DNA from: an uncultured Bacteroidales bacterium | Lineage (GTDB): Bacteria > Bacteroidota > Bacteroidia > Bacteroidales > UBA932 | Length of the DNA: 43,891 nt | Reading direction: 5' to 3' | NCBI GenBank assembly: GCA_947305645.1 | Contig: CAMZEC010000012.1 | Location: 1-43,891 of the forward strand | In this document: positions 14,817 through 24,536 of the stretch, piece after piece | How positions within the stretch are numbered: the first letter of the stretch is position 1 | How the letters are laid out: each line of letters begins with the position of its first letter | Made by a program: the position numbers and the translations under genes | The notes under the pieces: model-generated | The model's database searches: none | Told to the model about the DNA's origin: nothing | What the model saw: only the letters and a program-made list of their open reading frames with translations

Positions 14817-15280
14817 ATGGGGTATATTTTTGCGTCAATAAACTGAATCAGGTCCTGCGGCGCGATGCATATCTGCATTCCGCGGACGCCGGCACTCACA
14901 TAAATTGTATCGTATAGAAGAGCACTTTCGTGGATAAATGTCGGGAACTGCTTTTTCATACCTATCGGGGAGCATCCTCCTCGGATATACCCGGTAAGCG
15001 GAAGCAACTCCTTGACATGCAGCATTTCGCAGTTCTTGTTTCCGGAGATTCGTGCGGCCAGCTTGAGATCGACTTCCAGCGAGCCGGGAATCACGCAGAC
15101 AAATGGCCCACTTTTGTCGCCTCGGAGCACCAGGGTCTTGAACACGCGGTCTATGTTTTCTCCCAGCTCCTCCGCTACATGGGAAGCCTCAAGATGCTCT
15201 TCGTCAACCGCGTACTCCACAAGCGAATACGCTATCCCCGCCGCATCCAGCAACCTTGCTGCATTTGTCTTCTGGATCAT
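14813..15280 (-). CDS. ybaK: Cys-tRNA(Pro)/prolyl-tRNA editing deacylase, YbaK/EbsC type
   Basis: A 155-residue cytoplasmic protein that clears mischarged Cys-tRNA(Pro). The YbaK fold is visible from the N-terminal TNAARLLDAAGIAYSLVEY, the conserved lysine of RVFKTLVLRGDKSG, the VIPGSLEVDLKLAARISGNK strand-helix unit and the GYIRGGCSPIGMKKQFPTF loop, which is diagnostic. Length matches the family. It lies 3 nt after the large amidase-like gene and overlaps the GDPD gene by 4 nt, so it is in the same transcription unit, with no functional link to either. Confidence 0.93.
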   Translation of the reverse strand: MIQKTNAARLLDAAGIAYSLVEYAVDEEHLEASHVAEELGENIDRVFKTLVLRGDKSGPFVCVIPGSLEVDLKLAARISGNKNCEMLHVKELLPLTGYIRGGCSPIGMKKQFPTFIHESALLYDTIYVSAGVRGMQICIAPQDLIQFIDAKIYPI

Positions 15281-15283
15281 AGC

Positions 15284-18187
15284 TTACTGCAGAAACTCGA
15301 GGGCCTCGCGGAAGACGCGGTCGCGGTCGGAGGCGTTCTTCAGGCATTCGATGGGAACGCCGACGGAAACGACGCGATGGGCGCCGGAATCATACTTGAT
15401 GGCTGCAGGAACGTTGGTAGAGCCATAGCGAAGCCATATCGAAGCTCCCTCATGGCCGGGCAGAATGCCGTCCTGATTGGGCACGGAATAACATTCAGGA
15501 TTAGGGCAGCTGTAGAACGGCATACCGTCAATCATACCGGTATTGGTTCCGTGAGACGAAGCCCAGCGGTATCCCAGCACCTCCTGGGCAAACTCCTTAC
15601 CAACCGCCACGGTAAGCGAATCCGGAGTAAAATCATAAACCGTATCCCATACGTCGGTGGCAATCCTGGAGCCGGAGACCAGCATGGAAACGCCCTTCCC
15701 GCTCCATCCGCGAAGCGCCGTCTGCATAGCCGAAGGGAAAACGTTGAAGCGCACGGGATATGCACCGCTGCCGCACTTGGTCGTAACCTGAGCGCCGCAA
15801 ATGAGGTCCAGGCAGCCGTATCCTCCGGCCAGAGCGGTATCCGCGGCACAGAAAGCTTCGGCAGACATGGAACAGAACGGACGTCCCAGACGCATCAGCG
15901 ACTCTCCGTGGACCGACGGATAATCGAAGGTATTGCCGGCCACCACGGAGCCTGCATAATCGGTATAAGAGCCGCCGAAGCCCGGACCGTCGTCACTCGT
16001 CCACGGCTTATCCCGCCGGAACTCGTAATTCTCTCCGATATAGCATATATCCCTCATGTACGGCATGCCGATGTCCATATGCGAATCGAAGCCGGCATAG
16101 GCAGGCGTATCCACCCAGGCAGGAGCGGCCACGCGGTCGAAGTTATTGACTATCAGCACGGGAGCGCCGTTAGCTTCGAGCGGAACGCCGGCCGACAGAA
16201 TCTCCGACGGGAAACTGCTGCCACCGTCGTTCCACGCCTCGACCTTCCAGCTGTAGAGGTGACCTGGCTGCATCGGCATCACCACATCATTCTCGAAAAC
16301 AGGCACACCCTCGTCGAAGGCGCCATCGTCCATACGGGTATACAAGGTGTAACCTCTGGGCACGGCGGTCGGCTCAAGCGGGTCAGCGGTAGGCAGCCAC
16401 CTCAGGCGCACGGAATTCTGCCCCACCAGCTCGGCGGAGAAAGCATGAACCGGCAAGGGTTGCACCACGTACGGACAATGGTAGCGGGCCGCCAGATACT
16501 TCAGGATGCCTTTGTAGACCGCACGGCTGACGGTGAAGCGGAACGAAGGGTCGAGCCCGTACTTCATGTCCGCAAAATTCTGATGCGACAGCAGCTCCAG
16601 CAGGAGTGCAGGCACCTCGGTCGTACGGGATTCGCTGTAGGAGCGGTCCCACAGCATGCGCCTCGACCACTTGGGGTCGAAGCCGGCACGCAGGTCCTCA
16701 ACTATTTGGGTCTGAACGAAATCGGCATAAGTACGTGAGGTGATCCTGTCGCTGCCGTCAGGGAACTTGCGCCCGTTGTCTCCCTGCAGGGTATAGATGG
16801 CAAGCGTACCCACGATGCTGTCGTTCGGAGTAGCTCCTGAATCTGTATGGAAAGCCAGCGAGCAGTCGAACGGTATCCCCTTCTCCTGCATCATCATCTG
16901 CGTCCACACGCCGCGGGTCGCATAATCGTTGGTGTAGTCGGAGGTCCACAGCCGAAGGGTGCTGTCCGCTCCGGCCCAAGGCATCCAATACGACGAGCCC
17001 TCAGCAAAAGAAGGCATGCCCGAGGTGCCTCCGCCGCGGGTTATCTTGCCCATGCCGCCTCCAAAGCGGACGGCGTCGGCACTTACTACCTCGCTCCTGT
17101 CGCCCTTGTTGTCAAGTTCTACATATGCCTGCGTGCCGGGTGCGAATTCAAAGGTACCCAGGTAAATCCACGTTCCACCGCCCTTGCTCTGGTCCACCAG
17201 GAACTCCGTCTTGCCGCCGAGATGGTGGACGGTATAGCGGGCCTCACGGCAGCTGTTGCTGCGGGAAACGTAACTGACATACACGGCATACTCCCCTCTC
17301 TCCGGGATATCAGCAGTCCAGCGTGCTACGTTGACCGGAGAAACGCTGCATTTGGAGATACGGGCAGTGCCCAGGCGGAAAGGATTATCGGTTATCTCGT
17401 AGGCCTCCTTGGCGTCGGCGAAACCGGGTTCGGAGGCAGTTGTCCAGCGGCCGGACTCACTGTATTCGCCGCAAAGGCGGACAGGGTCGCCGCTGCGATC
17501 GAAAGAAGGGTCGTTATCGCACACCACCTCATGAGTCTGGACATCCCTCTCGCGCGGAGTCATAACATATGCGCCCGCGTTCTCCAACATGGGAATAACT
17601 CCCTGCAACACATAGCTCTGCGTGTACATGTCCTCAACAGTACGGTGCATCGTGGCGCGCTGCCACTTCCAAATTCCCTCTTTCTCGTTGAAATAACGGC
17701 CGTGACTCTGCCAGAGAACTATATGGCGGCCATATAGACCTTTAGAAATATGTCTGGCATAATTTCTTCTTACAAAGGGGCGGGTGCTTTTGACTTCTAT
17801 GCTGTGAACGTAATCCCGAGCCTTGCCGTCACGGGTAAGACGAGGCGTCACAAGATCTTCCAGCCTGTTGCCGGAAGCCTTGCAGGTGCCTATCGTATGC
17901 TTGCCAATGAGATCAGCAGCTTCCGTATTCAGCTCGGACAGGAACCATAGTACGTCTTCCTGATGCCAGGGATAGTCGGCCAGCCTGCGGTCGAAAGTAA
18001 AGTCGAGAGCTTCGTCGTTGAGGCGTACCCTGTCCAGCGTCACTCTGGATTTTACGAGGAAACGACGGTTGCAGCGTTCTGTGAGGGTGTCGCAAATCTC
18101 TTTGAACTGGGAAGCTTTAGGGACGCTTTGGGCCGCCAGCGGAAGGAAAGCCAAAAGCAGCAGCAAAGAAGAAATAAGCCTACGCAT
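15284..18187 (-). CDS. Large exported protein with amidase-like and golvesin (xanthan-lyase-type) domains
   Basis: A 967-residue protein with a signal peptide (MRRLISSLLLLLAFLPLAAQ). After ~140 residues, GRHIVLWQSHGRYFNEKEG begins a region resembling zinc-dependent N-acetylmuramoyl-L-alanine amidases (Amidase_3). The region is interrupted by a golvesin C-terminal-like beta domain (about 305-400, ARWTADIPERGEYAVYVSYV, then AYVELDNKGDRSEVVSADAV). It resumes with FDCSLAFHTDSGA (candidate zinc His) and ALLLELLSHQNFADM (candidate catalytic Glu). An FN3-like domain follows (VRLRWLPTADPLEP), then a C-terminal module of unknown role. Bacteroidetes relatives are often labelled xanthan lyase, but a cell-wall amidase role is more likely. 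The gene overlaps vanZ-like by 8 nt. Confidence 0.75.
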   Translation of the reverse strand: MRRLISSLLLLLAFLPLAAQSVPKASQFKEICDTLTERCNRRFLVKSRVTLDRVRLNDEALDFTFDRRLADYPWHQEDVLWFLSELNTEAADLIGKHTIGTCKASGNRLEDLVTPRLTRDGKARDYVHSIEVKSTRPFVRRNYARHISKGLYGRHIVLWQSHGRYFNEKEGIWKWQRATMHRTVEDMYTQSYVLQGVIPMLENAGAYVMTPRERDVQTHEVVCDNDPSFDRSGDPVRLCGEYSESGRWTTASEPGFADAKEAYEITDNPFRLGTARISKCSVSPVNVARWTADIPERGEYAVYVSYVSRSNSCREARYTVHHLGGKTEFLVDQSKGGGTWIYLGTFEFAPGTQAYVELDNKGDRSEVVSADAVRFGGGMGKITRGGGTSGMPSFAEGSSYWMPWAGADSTLRLWTSDYTNDYATRGVWTQMMMQEKGIPFDCSLAFHTDSGATPNDSIVGTLAIYTLQGDNGRKFPDGSDRITSRTYADFVQTQIVEDLRAGFDPKWSRRMLWDRSYSESRTTEVPALLLELLSHQNFADMKYGLDPSFRFTVSRAVYKGILKYLAARYHCPYVVQPLPVHAFSAELVGQNSVRLRWLPTADPLEPTAVPRGYTLYTRMDDGAFDEGVPVFENDVVMPMQPGHLYSWKVEAWNDGGSSFPSEILSAGVPLEANGAPVLIVNNFDRVAAPAWVDTPAYAGFDSHMDIGMPYMRDICYIGENYEFRRDKPWTSDDGPGFGGSYTDYAGSVVAGNTFDYPSVHGESLMRLGRPFCSMSAEAFCAADTALAGGYGCLDLICGAQVTTKCGSGAYPVRFNVFPSAMQTALRGWSGKGVSMLVSGSRIATDVWDTVYDFTPDSLTVAVGKEFAQEVLGYRWASSHGTNTGMIDGMPFYSCPNPECYSVPNQDGILPGHEGASIWLRYGSTNVPAAIKYDSGAHRVVSVGVPIECLKNASDRDRVFREALEFLQ

Positions 18188-18584
18188 CAGCCTTGCGGAA
18201 AAAATAGAGTTGGATGAAAAAAGCCACGACGGACCCGCATGCCAGGCCTATACGGTCTGCCCGGAAGTCCAGCATATCCATATCCCTGTAAGGGAGCATG
18301 CCCTGAACGTATTCAGTTCCCCAGGCAATCAGGCAGCCGATGGCAAAAATGGCCACCAGGATAAGCATGGTCTTTATTACCCCCTTACGCCTGTGACGCA
18401 GAGACCAGAAAGCCAGCACCGGGAAAGGCAGGAACATCAGGAAATGGACGATCTTGTCTGTGGGAATTCCCAGAAAAGTCTTCTGGACGTCGGGAAGGTT
18501 GTTGAAATTGACGAAGCAGATTAATGCCACAACGCCAAGATACAACAAGGTTAATATGCGGAATATGGTGGTTCTTTTCATCAT
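18180..18584 (-). CDS. VanZ-family membrane protein
   Basis: A 134-residue inner-membrane protein with four hydrophobic segments. The VanZ pattern is visible in TDKIVHFLMFLPFPVLAFWS after the first helix, and in the acidic WGTEYVQGMLPYRDMDMLDF loop before the last helix. VanZ relatives are associated with glycopeptide resistance in Gram-positives, but in Bacteroidetes the role is undefined and no resistance should be inferred. It overlaps the ABC exporter by 4 nt and the amidase-like gene by 8 nt. Confidence 0.85.
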   Translation of the reverse strand: MMKRTTIFRILTLLYLGVVALICFVNFNNLPDVQKTFLGIPTDKIVHFLMFLPFPVLAFWSLRHRRKGVIKTMLILVAIFAIGCLIAWGTEYVQGMLPYRDMDMLDFRADRIGLACGSVVAFFIQLYFFRKADA

Positions 18585-20416
18585 AATGACTGCATGTCAT
18601 AAAGTTTCTTGTAATAGCCGCCAAGAGCAAGAAGTTTTTCGTGCCTGCCGCGCTCGACTATTCGTCCTTCGTCCAAGACTATTATCTCGTCAGCGCCCTT
18701 TATCGTACTGAGTCTGTGGGCTATAGCTATAGTGGTACGGGAGGCCATAAGTTTGTCCAGGGCATCCTGAACGCTTCTTTCGGATTCCGTATCCAGGGAA
18801 GCCGTCGCTTCATCCAGGATGAGGATGGGAGGGTTCTTGAGTATGGCGCGGGCTATGCTTATACGCTGCCTCTGTCCGCCGCTGAGCTTCACTCCCCTGT
18901 CGCCTATGTTGGTGTCGTACCCTTCTTCCTTCTCCATTATGAACTCATGCGCGTTGGCCACCTTCGCGGCCGCTTCTACAGAAGTTCTGTCGGACTGCTC
19001 CACCCCAAAAGCTATATTGTTGAAAATCGAATCGTTGAAGAGTATGGACTCCTGATTCACGTTGCCCATCAGGGCGCGGAGGTCGCGGATAGAGACCTCC
19101 CGTATATCCACGCCGTCTATGAACACTCCGCCGGAGCTGACGTCATAGAAACGGGGTATCAGGTCCACCAGAGTGGATTTTCCCGAACCGGAGGCGCCCA
19201 CGATGGCCACTGTTTTGCCCTTGGGAACCGTGAGGTCGATGTTGTGCAGCACCTCCCTGCCGTCTTCGTAATGGAAGCTCACGCCGCGGAACTCTATCTT
19301 GTCCCTGAATTCCTTGAGGGGCTTGGGAGACGGCGCCTCTTCTATGGGGTTGGGTGCGTCCAGGATAGCGTCTATACGAGCCATGCTGGCCAGACCCTTG
19401 GGGATGCCGTACGCCGCCTTGGAGAACTCCTTGATGGGCTGGATAATGTTGTACAGCATCACCATGTAGAAAATGAATGTAGGTGCGTCAATCACCGCCC
19501 TGTCGCCGAGGATGAGGGTGCCGCCGAACCAGAGAACGATGGCTATCATCACCGTGCCCATGAATTCGCTGACAGGGTGCGCCATGGCCTGACGGGTCGC
19601 CACGCGGCTGTTCTTGTCTTTCATGGCTCCGGTGACGGCATCGAAGCGGCGGGACATCTTCTTCTCCGCCAGGAAGGCCTTGATGATACGCAGGCCGCCC
19701 AGGGTCTCCTCCACCTGGCTCATGGTATCGCTCCAAAGCAGCTGGGCCTCGGAAGACTGCCTCCTGAGCTTACGCCCTATGAATCCCATCAGCCAAATCA
19801 TCGCCGGAGCGAAAACCAGCACGAACACTGTCAGCTGCCATGAAATAGCTATCAGCGTTGCAACGTAGAAGATGATAAGGATGGGGTTCTTGATAAGCAT
19901 GTCCAGGGCGGCGGTGATGGATGTTTCCACCTCCTGGGCGTCGCCGCTCATACGTGCTATTATGTCGCCCTTGCGCTCCTGGCTGAAGTATCCCAGAGGC
20001 AGGGCCAGAATCTTGTTGTACAGCTCCATACGCAGGTCCTTGACTATACCGGTGCGTATGGGCACCATTACGGCCGTTGAACCGAAGTAACAGGCTGTCT
20101 TGATTGCCGTGAGCAGCGAAAGCGTAAGGCAGAGGAGGAGCAGCACGTTGCCGGCGCCCCATTTGTCCATCATGCCCGTCACGAACCAGTACAGATTGTT
20201 CACCGCTATGTCCTTAAACCCGGCCGCCGTTGAATCCCAGGGGATGAACTCATAGTGCATCTCGTTGATATTGAACAATATCTGCAGGATGGGTATGAGC
20301 AACGAGAAGGAGAATACGTTGAACACGGCGGACAGGATGTTAAGCAACACCGAACCGCCCAGGTAGCCCTTGTACGGATTGACGTAACGCTTTACTATGC
20401 TCCAGAAATCCTTCAT
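18581..20416 (-). CDS. ABC transporter, fused permease and ATPase (MsbA-like exporter)
   Basis: A 611-residue half-transporter that would act as a homodimer in the inner membrane. The first ~330 residues hold the six-helix type I exporter domain (start MKDFWSIVKRYVNPYKGYLG). The ATPase domain has Walker A GASGSGKST, the Q loop NVNQES, the signature LSGGQRQR, Walker B ILILDEATASLD and the H-loop IAHRLST. Similarity is to MsbA/lipid exporters, which flip lipid A-core in Gram-negatives. A lipid or lipopolysaccharide substrate is plausible but not proven from sequence. It lies 6 nt after the phosphate transporter gene and overlaps vanZ by 4 nt. Confidence 0.92.
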   Translation of the reverse strand: MKDFWSIVKRYVNPYKGYLGGSVLLNILSAVFNVFSFSLLIPILQILFNINEMHYEFIPWDSTAAGFKDIAVNNLYWFVTGMMDKWGAGNVLLLLCLTLSLLTAIKTACYFGSTAVMVPIRTGIVKDLRMELYNKILALPLGYFSQERKGDIIARMSGDAQEVETSITAALDMLIKNPILIIFYVATLIAISWQLTVFVLVFAPAMIWLMGFIGRKLRRQSSEAQLLWSDTMSQVEETLGGLRIIKAFLAEKKMSRRFDAVTGAMKDKNSRVATRQAMAHPVSEFMGTVMIAIVLWFGGTLILGDRAVIDAPTFIFYMVMLYNIIQPIKEFSKAAYGIPKGLASMARIDAILDAPNPIEEAPSPKPLKEFRDKIEFRGVSFHYEDGREVLHNIDLTVPKGKTVAIVGASGSGKSTLVDLIPRFYDVSSGGVFIDGVDIREVSIRDLRALMGNVNQESILFNDSIFNNIAFGVEQSDRTSVEAAAKVANAHEFIMEKEEGYDTNIGDRGVKLSGGQRQRISIARAILKNPPILILDEATASLDTESERSVQDALDKLMASRTTIAIAHRLSTIKGADEIIVLDEGRIVERGRHEKLLALGGYYKKLYDMQSL

Positions 20417-20422
20417 TTCACA

Positions 20423-21499
20423 CTAATGTGATATCACAGGAACGCCGAACCAGTTCACCATGATAAGATATATGGTTCCGCTGACCACTATCACGGCAGG
20501 TATGGTGAGTATCCACGCCCAGACTATGTTCTTGGCTGTAATCCACTTTACCGTCTTCACGCCCCTGGTCAGACCGGTACCGATTATCGAACCGGTGATA
20601 GTGTGGGTAGTACTCACGGGTATACCAAGCACCGCGGTAAGAATCAGGGTGATGGCTCCGGACGCCTCGGCACAGAATCCCTGGGTCGGAAAGAGCTTCG
20701 AGAGGCCCTCGCTGAGCGTACGGATAACGGACCAGCCGCCGGTTACGGTACCGAGTGCGATAAGTCCGTAGCAGGTGAACTTCAGCCACATGGGAACGTA
20801 GAAACCGGTATAGCCTGCCGCCTGCGCAGCCGTGAGGCCGTTCCCGTAAAGGAACTGCATCACCGGATTGTCCGGATTGGAGGCGAAAGCGGTAGCGAAC
20901 AGTATGGCGATGACACCCATGGTTTTCTGACCGTCGTTGCCGCCGAAGCCAAGCGAGAATGCCGCACTGGAAACCAGCTGCATGCGCCGGAATGTCTTGT
21001 CAACCTTTTTCACGTTGGTCCTGCGGAAGAGCAGCATGATGAGGCAGTTGAGCGTGAAGCCCAGGACAATGCCGATGAGAGGCGAGATAAAGATGAACGC
21101 AACGATCTTGAAGATGCCGCTGGTCACCAGGTACTGGCCACCGTATACGAACCAGACGGGGCCGATAAGACCGCCCACGAGGGCATGGGAGGCCGATACA
21201 GGCAGGCCGAGCTTGGTGCACAGGAAAATATACAGCACGGAGCCCAGCAAAGCGGCAAGAATCACGTAAACGTCTATGCAATTCTCATCCACAATACCCT
21301 TGCCCATGGTAGCTGCCACGGTGGTATCGAAGATGAACATGGCGATGAAAATCCAGAACGCCGCCCAGAATACCGCAACCTTGGGCGGGAGCGCCTTTGT
21401 GGCCACAACGGACGCGATGCAGTTGGCAGCATCGTTCATTCCGTTGGTAAAACTGAAAGCCAGCGCTATCAGTGCCGTAATCAGGACTATGGCAACCAT
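20423..21499 (-). CDS. pit: Low-affinity inorganic phosphate transporter, Pit family
   Basis: A 358-residue inner-membrane protein with about ten hydrophobic helices. The two PitA signature repeats are present: FSFTNGMNDAANCIASVVAT in the N-terminal half and the matching SLGFGGNDGQKTMGVIAILF after the central loop. Both halves carry the PVS[TA][TS]H motif (GLPVSASHALVGG and GIPVSTTHTITG). Pit proteins carry metal-phosphate complexes by proton symport. It is one nucleotide downstream of the DUF47 gene, the usual Pit-DUF47 pair. Confidence 0.94.
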   Translation of the reverse strand: MVAIVLITALIALAFSFTNGMNDAANCIASVVATKALPPKVAVFWAAFWIFIAMFIFDTTVAATMGKGIVDENCIDVYVILAALLGSVLYIFLCTKLGLPVSASHALVGGLIGPVWFVYGGQYLVTSGIFKIVAFIFISPLIGIVLGFTLNCLIMLLFRRTNVKKVDKTFRRMQLVSSAAFSLGFGGNDGQKTMGVIAILFATAFASNPDNPVMQFLYGNGLTAAQAAGYTGFYVPMWLKFTCYGLIALGTVTGGWSVIRTLSEGLSKLFPTQGFCAEASGAITLILTAVLGIPVSTTHTITGSIIGTGLTRGVKTVKWITAKNIVWAWILTIPAVIVVSGTIYLIMVNWFGVPVISH

Positions 21500-21500
21500 A

Positions 21501-22148
21501 TCAGCTATTCTTGACCACTATGCTGCGAATCTTGCTGGACACGGCCTTGGCCACATCGGAAGTATCCTCCAGGGCCTGGGCGATATTCTTCTTCTTTACG
21601 AGCTCGATAGGGTCCTTCTCGAATTCGAAGAGATTGGACATGTAGCTCTCGTAGATGTCGTCCACGATATGCTCGATTTCCTTGATCTCGTCGCAAATCC
21701 GATCTATCTCCTTGGCATCCTTTCTAAGCGAATCGAAGTGTTTGGTAGCTTCCACCATCAAATTGGCGGCTTTGCTGATATACTCGGCAATCTCCGACAG
21801 CTTCTTGGAGTGCTTGGGCTGGTAGATGGAGATCTTCTTGGAAGAGTCGCGGATTGAATCCAGGAAGCCGTCCAAACCCTCGGCCAGGTCATGAATGTCG
21901 TCACGGTCGAACGGAGTGATGTAGGCGTTCATCAGCACGTCGACAATCTGATGGGTAATGCTATCCCCCTCGGTCTCACGCTCCTTGATCCTGTGTGACA
22001 GCATCCTGCGCTCGTCCGGGTCGGACTCCTGCGTCTGCTGGAGCAGAAGGGCTGCAGCAGAACTGATATTCTCGGCAGACTGCACGAACAGGGGGAAGAA
22101 ACTCTTTTCCTTCACCACGAAAAGCTGGAGTAAATGGTCGAAATTCAT
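21501..22148 (-). CDS. DUF47/PhoU-like accessory protein of the Pit transporter
   Basis: A 215-residue, mostly helical cytoplasmic protein of the DUF47 family (TIGR00153-like). Its acidic motifs are those of PhoU relatives that bind metal clusters, for example ERETEGDSITHQIVDVLMN, then ITPFDRDDIHDLAEGLDGFL. It probably modulates or couples the adjacent Pit transporter, from which it is separated by one base. It follows lysA by 14 nt, the largest gap in the long minus-strand series. Confidence 0.93.
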   Translation of the reverse strand: MNFDHLLQLFVVKEKSFFPLFVQSAENISSAAALLLQQTQESDPDERRMLSHRIKERETEGDSITHQIVDVLMNAYITPFDRDDIHDLAEGLDGFLDSIRDSSKKISIYQPKHSKKLSEIAEYISKAANLMVEATKHFDSLRKDAKEIDRICDEIKEIEHIVDDIYESYMSNLFEFEKDPIELVKKKNIAQALEDTSDVAKAVSSKIRSIVVKNS

Positions 22149-22162
22149 ATCGTTAGTTATTA

Positions 22163-23323
22163 TTAGTTTATTTCGTCGCTGTAAACTGCCGCAGGCAGGT
22201 CATGTAGATTGTAGCGGGAAGCCATGCTCATGCCGTATGCGCCGGCGGATTTTATGGTCAGAAGGTCTCCGCGCTGCGTCTTGGGAAGGGTAATGCCCTC
22301 GTCGAATACGTCGGTGGATTCGCATGCCGTGCCTACGATGGTGTAACGCTCGCGTTCGTCGGCATGGGAAGTAATATTCTCGATATTATGGTAGGCGCCG
22401 TATAGGGCTGGACGTATGAGCTCGGTCATGCTGGAGTCTACGATTACCAGCTTGCGGCCGGTTGCCGTAGTCTTATTGAACAGCACGCTGGTAATGAGCT
22501 CGCCGCACTGGGCCACGATGGCACGCCCGAATTCGAAATGCACGGGGCGCCCGCCGGCCTTAAGATGCGAGTTAATGATCGCGAAGACCGATGCAAAATT
22601 GGGTACGGGCTCGTTCTCGGGCACGTCGTAGTTGATGCCCAGGCCGCCGCCTACGTCGATGAAGTCGAATTCCAGGCCAAGGGAGCTCAAGTGAGCAACT
22701 ATGCTGTTCACCTTCTCGCAGAGGTACTCGAAAACATGGAGCTCACGAATCTGGGAGCCGATGTGCAGATGCATGCCGGCTACTTTCAGATTCTTCATGG
22801 CCTTGATTATTCCTATATTGGCGATTACCTCCTCGTAGGAGATACCGAATTTGCTGTCCGCCTGGCCGGTATCGATGCACTTGTTGGTCTTGGGGTCGAT
22901 GTCAGGATTGATTCGGAGGGCGACTTGCTGTACCTTCCCAAGCTCGCCGGCAATACGGTCTACGAGCCCGAGTTCCTGAAGCGACTCGCAATTGATGGCG
23001 AAAATCCCCTGCTCCACGGCGTAACGTATCTCCTTATCCCGTTTCCCCACTCCGGCGTAAACTATTCCGGAAGGAGCGAAGCCGGCCTCTACGGCACAGC
23101 GCACCTCGTTTCCCGAGGCGCAATCTGCTCCAAGGCCATAACTGCGGATAATCTCCAGAACTCGGGGATCGAAGTTGGCCTTTATGGCATAATGGATAAC
23201 GTATCCATATTTGTTGGCTACCGATACTGCGCTCTCCAGGGTCTGGCGAAGGAGAGAAAGGTCGTAAAGGTAGAACGGTGTCTCATAGGCGCGGAGTTTG
23301 TCCGCAATTTGTCTGCTTAACAT
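22163..23323 (-). CDS. lysA: Diaminopimelate decarboxylase
   Basis: This PLP enzyme converts meso-diaminopimelate to lysine, the last step of lysine synthesis. The 386-residue protein has the fold-type III decarboxylase motifs: the PLP lysine in HYAIKAN (near residue 48), HLHIGSQI, DVGGGLGI, EFGRAIVAQCG and the second-domain CESTDVF with the catalytic cysteine, plus SAGAYGMSMASRYN near the end. Length fits the family. It begins 6 nt after the aminotransferase gene. That pairing fits amino-acid synthesis, since some such aminotransferases act in the diaminopimelate pathway. Confidence 0.95.
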   Translation of the reverse strand: MLSRQIADKLRAYETPFYLYDLSLLRQTLESAVSVANKYGYVIHYAIKANFDPRVLEIIRSYGLGADCASGNEVRCAVEAGFAPSGIVYAGVGKRDKEIRYAVEQGIFAINCESLQELGLVDRIAGELGKVQQVALRINPDIDPKTNKCIDTGQADSKFGISYEEVIANIGIIKAMKNLKVAGMHLHIGSQIRELHVFEYLCEKVNSIVAHLSSLGLEFDFIDVGGGLGINYDVPENEPVPNFASVFAIINSHLKAGGRPVHFEFGRAIVAQCGELITSVLFNKTTATGRKLVIVDSSMTELIRPALYGAYHNIENITSHADERERYTIVGTACESTDVFDEGITLPKTQRGDLLTIKSAGAYGMSMASRYNLHDLPAAVYSDEIN

Positions 23324-23329
23324 AACTAA

Positions 23330-24529
23330 CTAACCATTTATTCGTCCGGGATAGGCCTCGAGAGCCAGTTTCAGGCACTCCAATGCATCCCTAAGATCTT
23401 CTTTATTAAGTACATATGCTATCCTTACCTCCCTTTGGCCCTCGCCAGGTTCAGTGTAGAATCCGGAGGCCGGGGCCATCATTACCGTGGCTCCTTTGTG
23501 CCTGAACTCCTGCAGGCACCAGATGCAGAACTTCTCCGCATCGTCGACCGGCAGGCTGGCAACGGTATAGAAGGCTCCGTTGGGCATGGGACTGAACACT
23601 CCTGGAATTCGGTTCAGGCCTTCAATCAGGAAATTGCGCCTGTCGAGATACTCCTCATAGACGCCATGAAGGTAGCTCTTCTGCACTTCTATGCTGGCCT
23701 CGGCCACTATCTGGCCAATGAGCGGAGGACTAAGGCGGGCCTGGCAGAACTTCATTACCGCATCGCGGACCATCTTGTTCTTGGTGCATAGACAACCAAT
23801 CCTTATTCCGCACTCGGAGTAGCGCTTTGACACGGAATCTATCAAGACAACGTTCTCCTCTATTCCCTCAAGGTGGAACGCGCTGATATAAGGCATGCCG
23901 GTATAGATGAACTCCCTGTAAACCTCGTCGCTGAACAGGAAGAGATTGTGCTTCTTGACTATGTCCCTGAGCTGGTCCATCTCTTCACGGGTGTAAAGAT
24001 AACCCGTAGGATTGTTGGGGTTGCAGATAAGGATAGCCTTGGTGCGTGGCGTGATCTGCTCTTCGAATGCCTCTACGGAAGGCAGGCGGAAGCCGTCTCT
24101 GATGGATGTTTTGACAGACTTTATGACCGCCCCTACCGAGATGGCGAAGGCCATGTAGTTGGCGTAGAAGGGATCGGTTACTATAATCTCGTCGCCGGGT
24201 CCCAGGCAGGCGAGGAAGGCAAACAGCACGGCCTCTGAACCGCCTGTAGTTATGAGAATCTCTTCCGGGTTGAGGTAAATGCCATATTCGGCATAGTAGC
24301 CCACCATTTTTGTACGCAAGGACAGGTAACCGTCAGAAGGGCTGTATTCCAGAATCTTGCGGTCTATGTTCCTGAGAGCTTCCAGAGCACATTCCGGAGT
24401 CTTTATATCGGGCTGTCCGATGTTCAGATGATAAACGTGTACACCGTTGCGTTTGGCGGCATCGGCATAAGGAGCAAGCCTGCGTATCGGCGAGCTTGGC
24501 ATTTTCTGGGCTCTCTGACTGAGTTCCAT
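23330..24529 (-). CDS. PLP-dependent aminotransferase, class I/II (aspartate-aminotransferase-like)
   Basis: A 399-residue cytosolic fold-type I transaminase. Visible motifs are LNIGQPDIKTPE at the N-terminus, TTGGSEAVLFAF, CNPNNPTGYLYT, FSDEVYREFIY, and SVSKRYSECGIRIG, which contains the PLP-binding lysine. Arg-containing REVRIAYVLN near the end would bind the substrate carboxylate. It may transaminate aspartate, or act in lysine synthesis given lysA 6 nt downstream. The exact substrate cannot be decided. Confidence 0.92.
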   Translation of the reverse strand: MELSQRAQKMPSSPIRRLAPYADAAKRNGVHVYHLNIGQPDIKTPECALEALRNIDRKILEYSPSDGYLSLRTKMVGYYAEYGIYLNPEEILITTGGSEAVLFAFLACLGPGDEIIVTDPFYANYMAFAISVGAVIKSVKTSIRDGFRLPSVEAFEEQITPRTKAILICNPNNPTGYLYTREEMDQLRDIVKKHNLFLFSDEVYREFIYTGMPYISAFHLEGIEENVVLIDSVSKRYSECGIRIGCLCTKNKMVRDAVMKFCQARLSPPLIGQIVAEASIEVQKSYLHGVYEEYLDRRNFLIEGLNRIPGVFSPMPNGAFYTVASLPVDDAEKFCIWCLQEFRHKGATVMMAPASGFYTEPGEGQREVRIAYVLNKEDLRDALECLKLALEAYPGRING

Positions 24530-24536
24530 ATCTCTG

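Noticed and set aside
14930..16738. 602-codon open reading on the plus strand opposite the large amidase-like gene
   Set aside because: It is a mirror of a high-GC coding strand. No domain, signal or start context is present, whereas the minus-strand protein has recognisable domains throughout.
18180..18584. VanZ-like gene as an antibiotic resistance determinant
   Set aside because: VanZ-family proteins are widespread outside resistance operons, and no other van genes are nearby.
18641..19843. 400-codon plus-strand reading opposite the ABC exporter
   Set aside because: The minus strand encodes a full ABC transporter with all motifs. The plus reading is rich in His/Gly/Val with no family resemblance.
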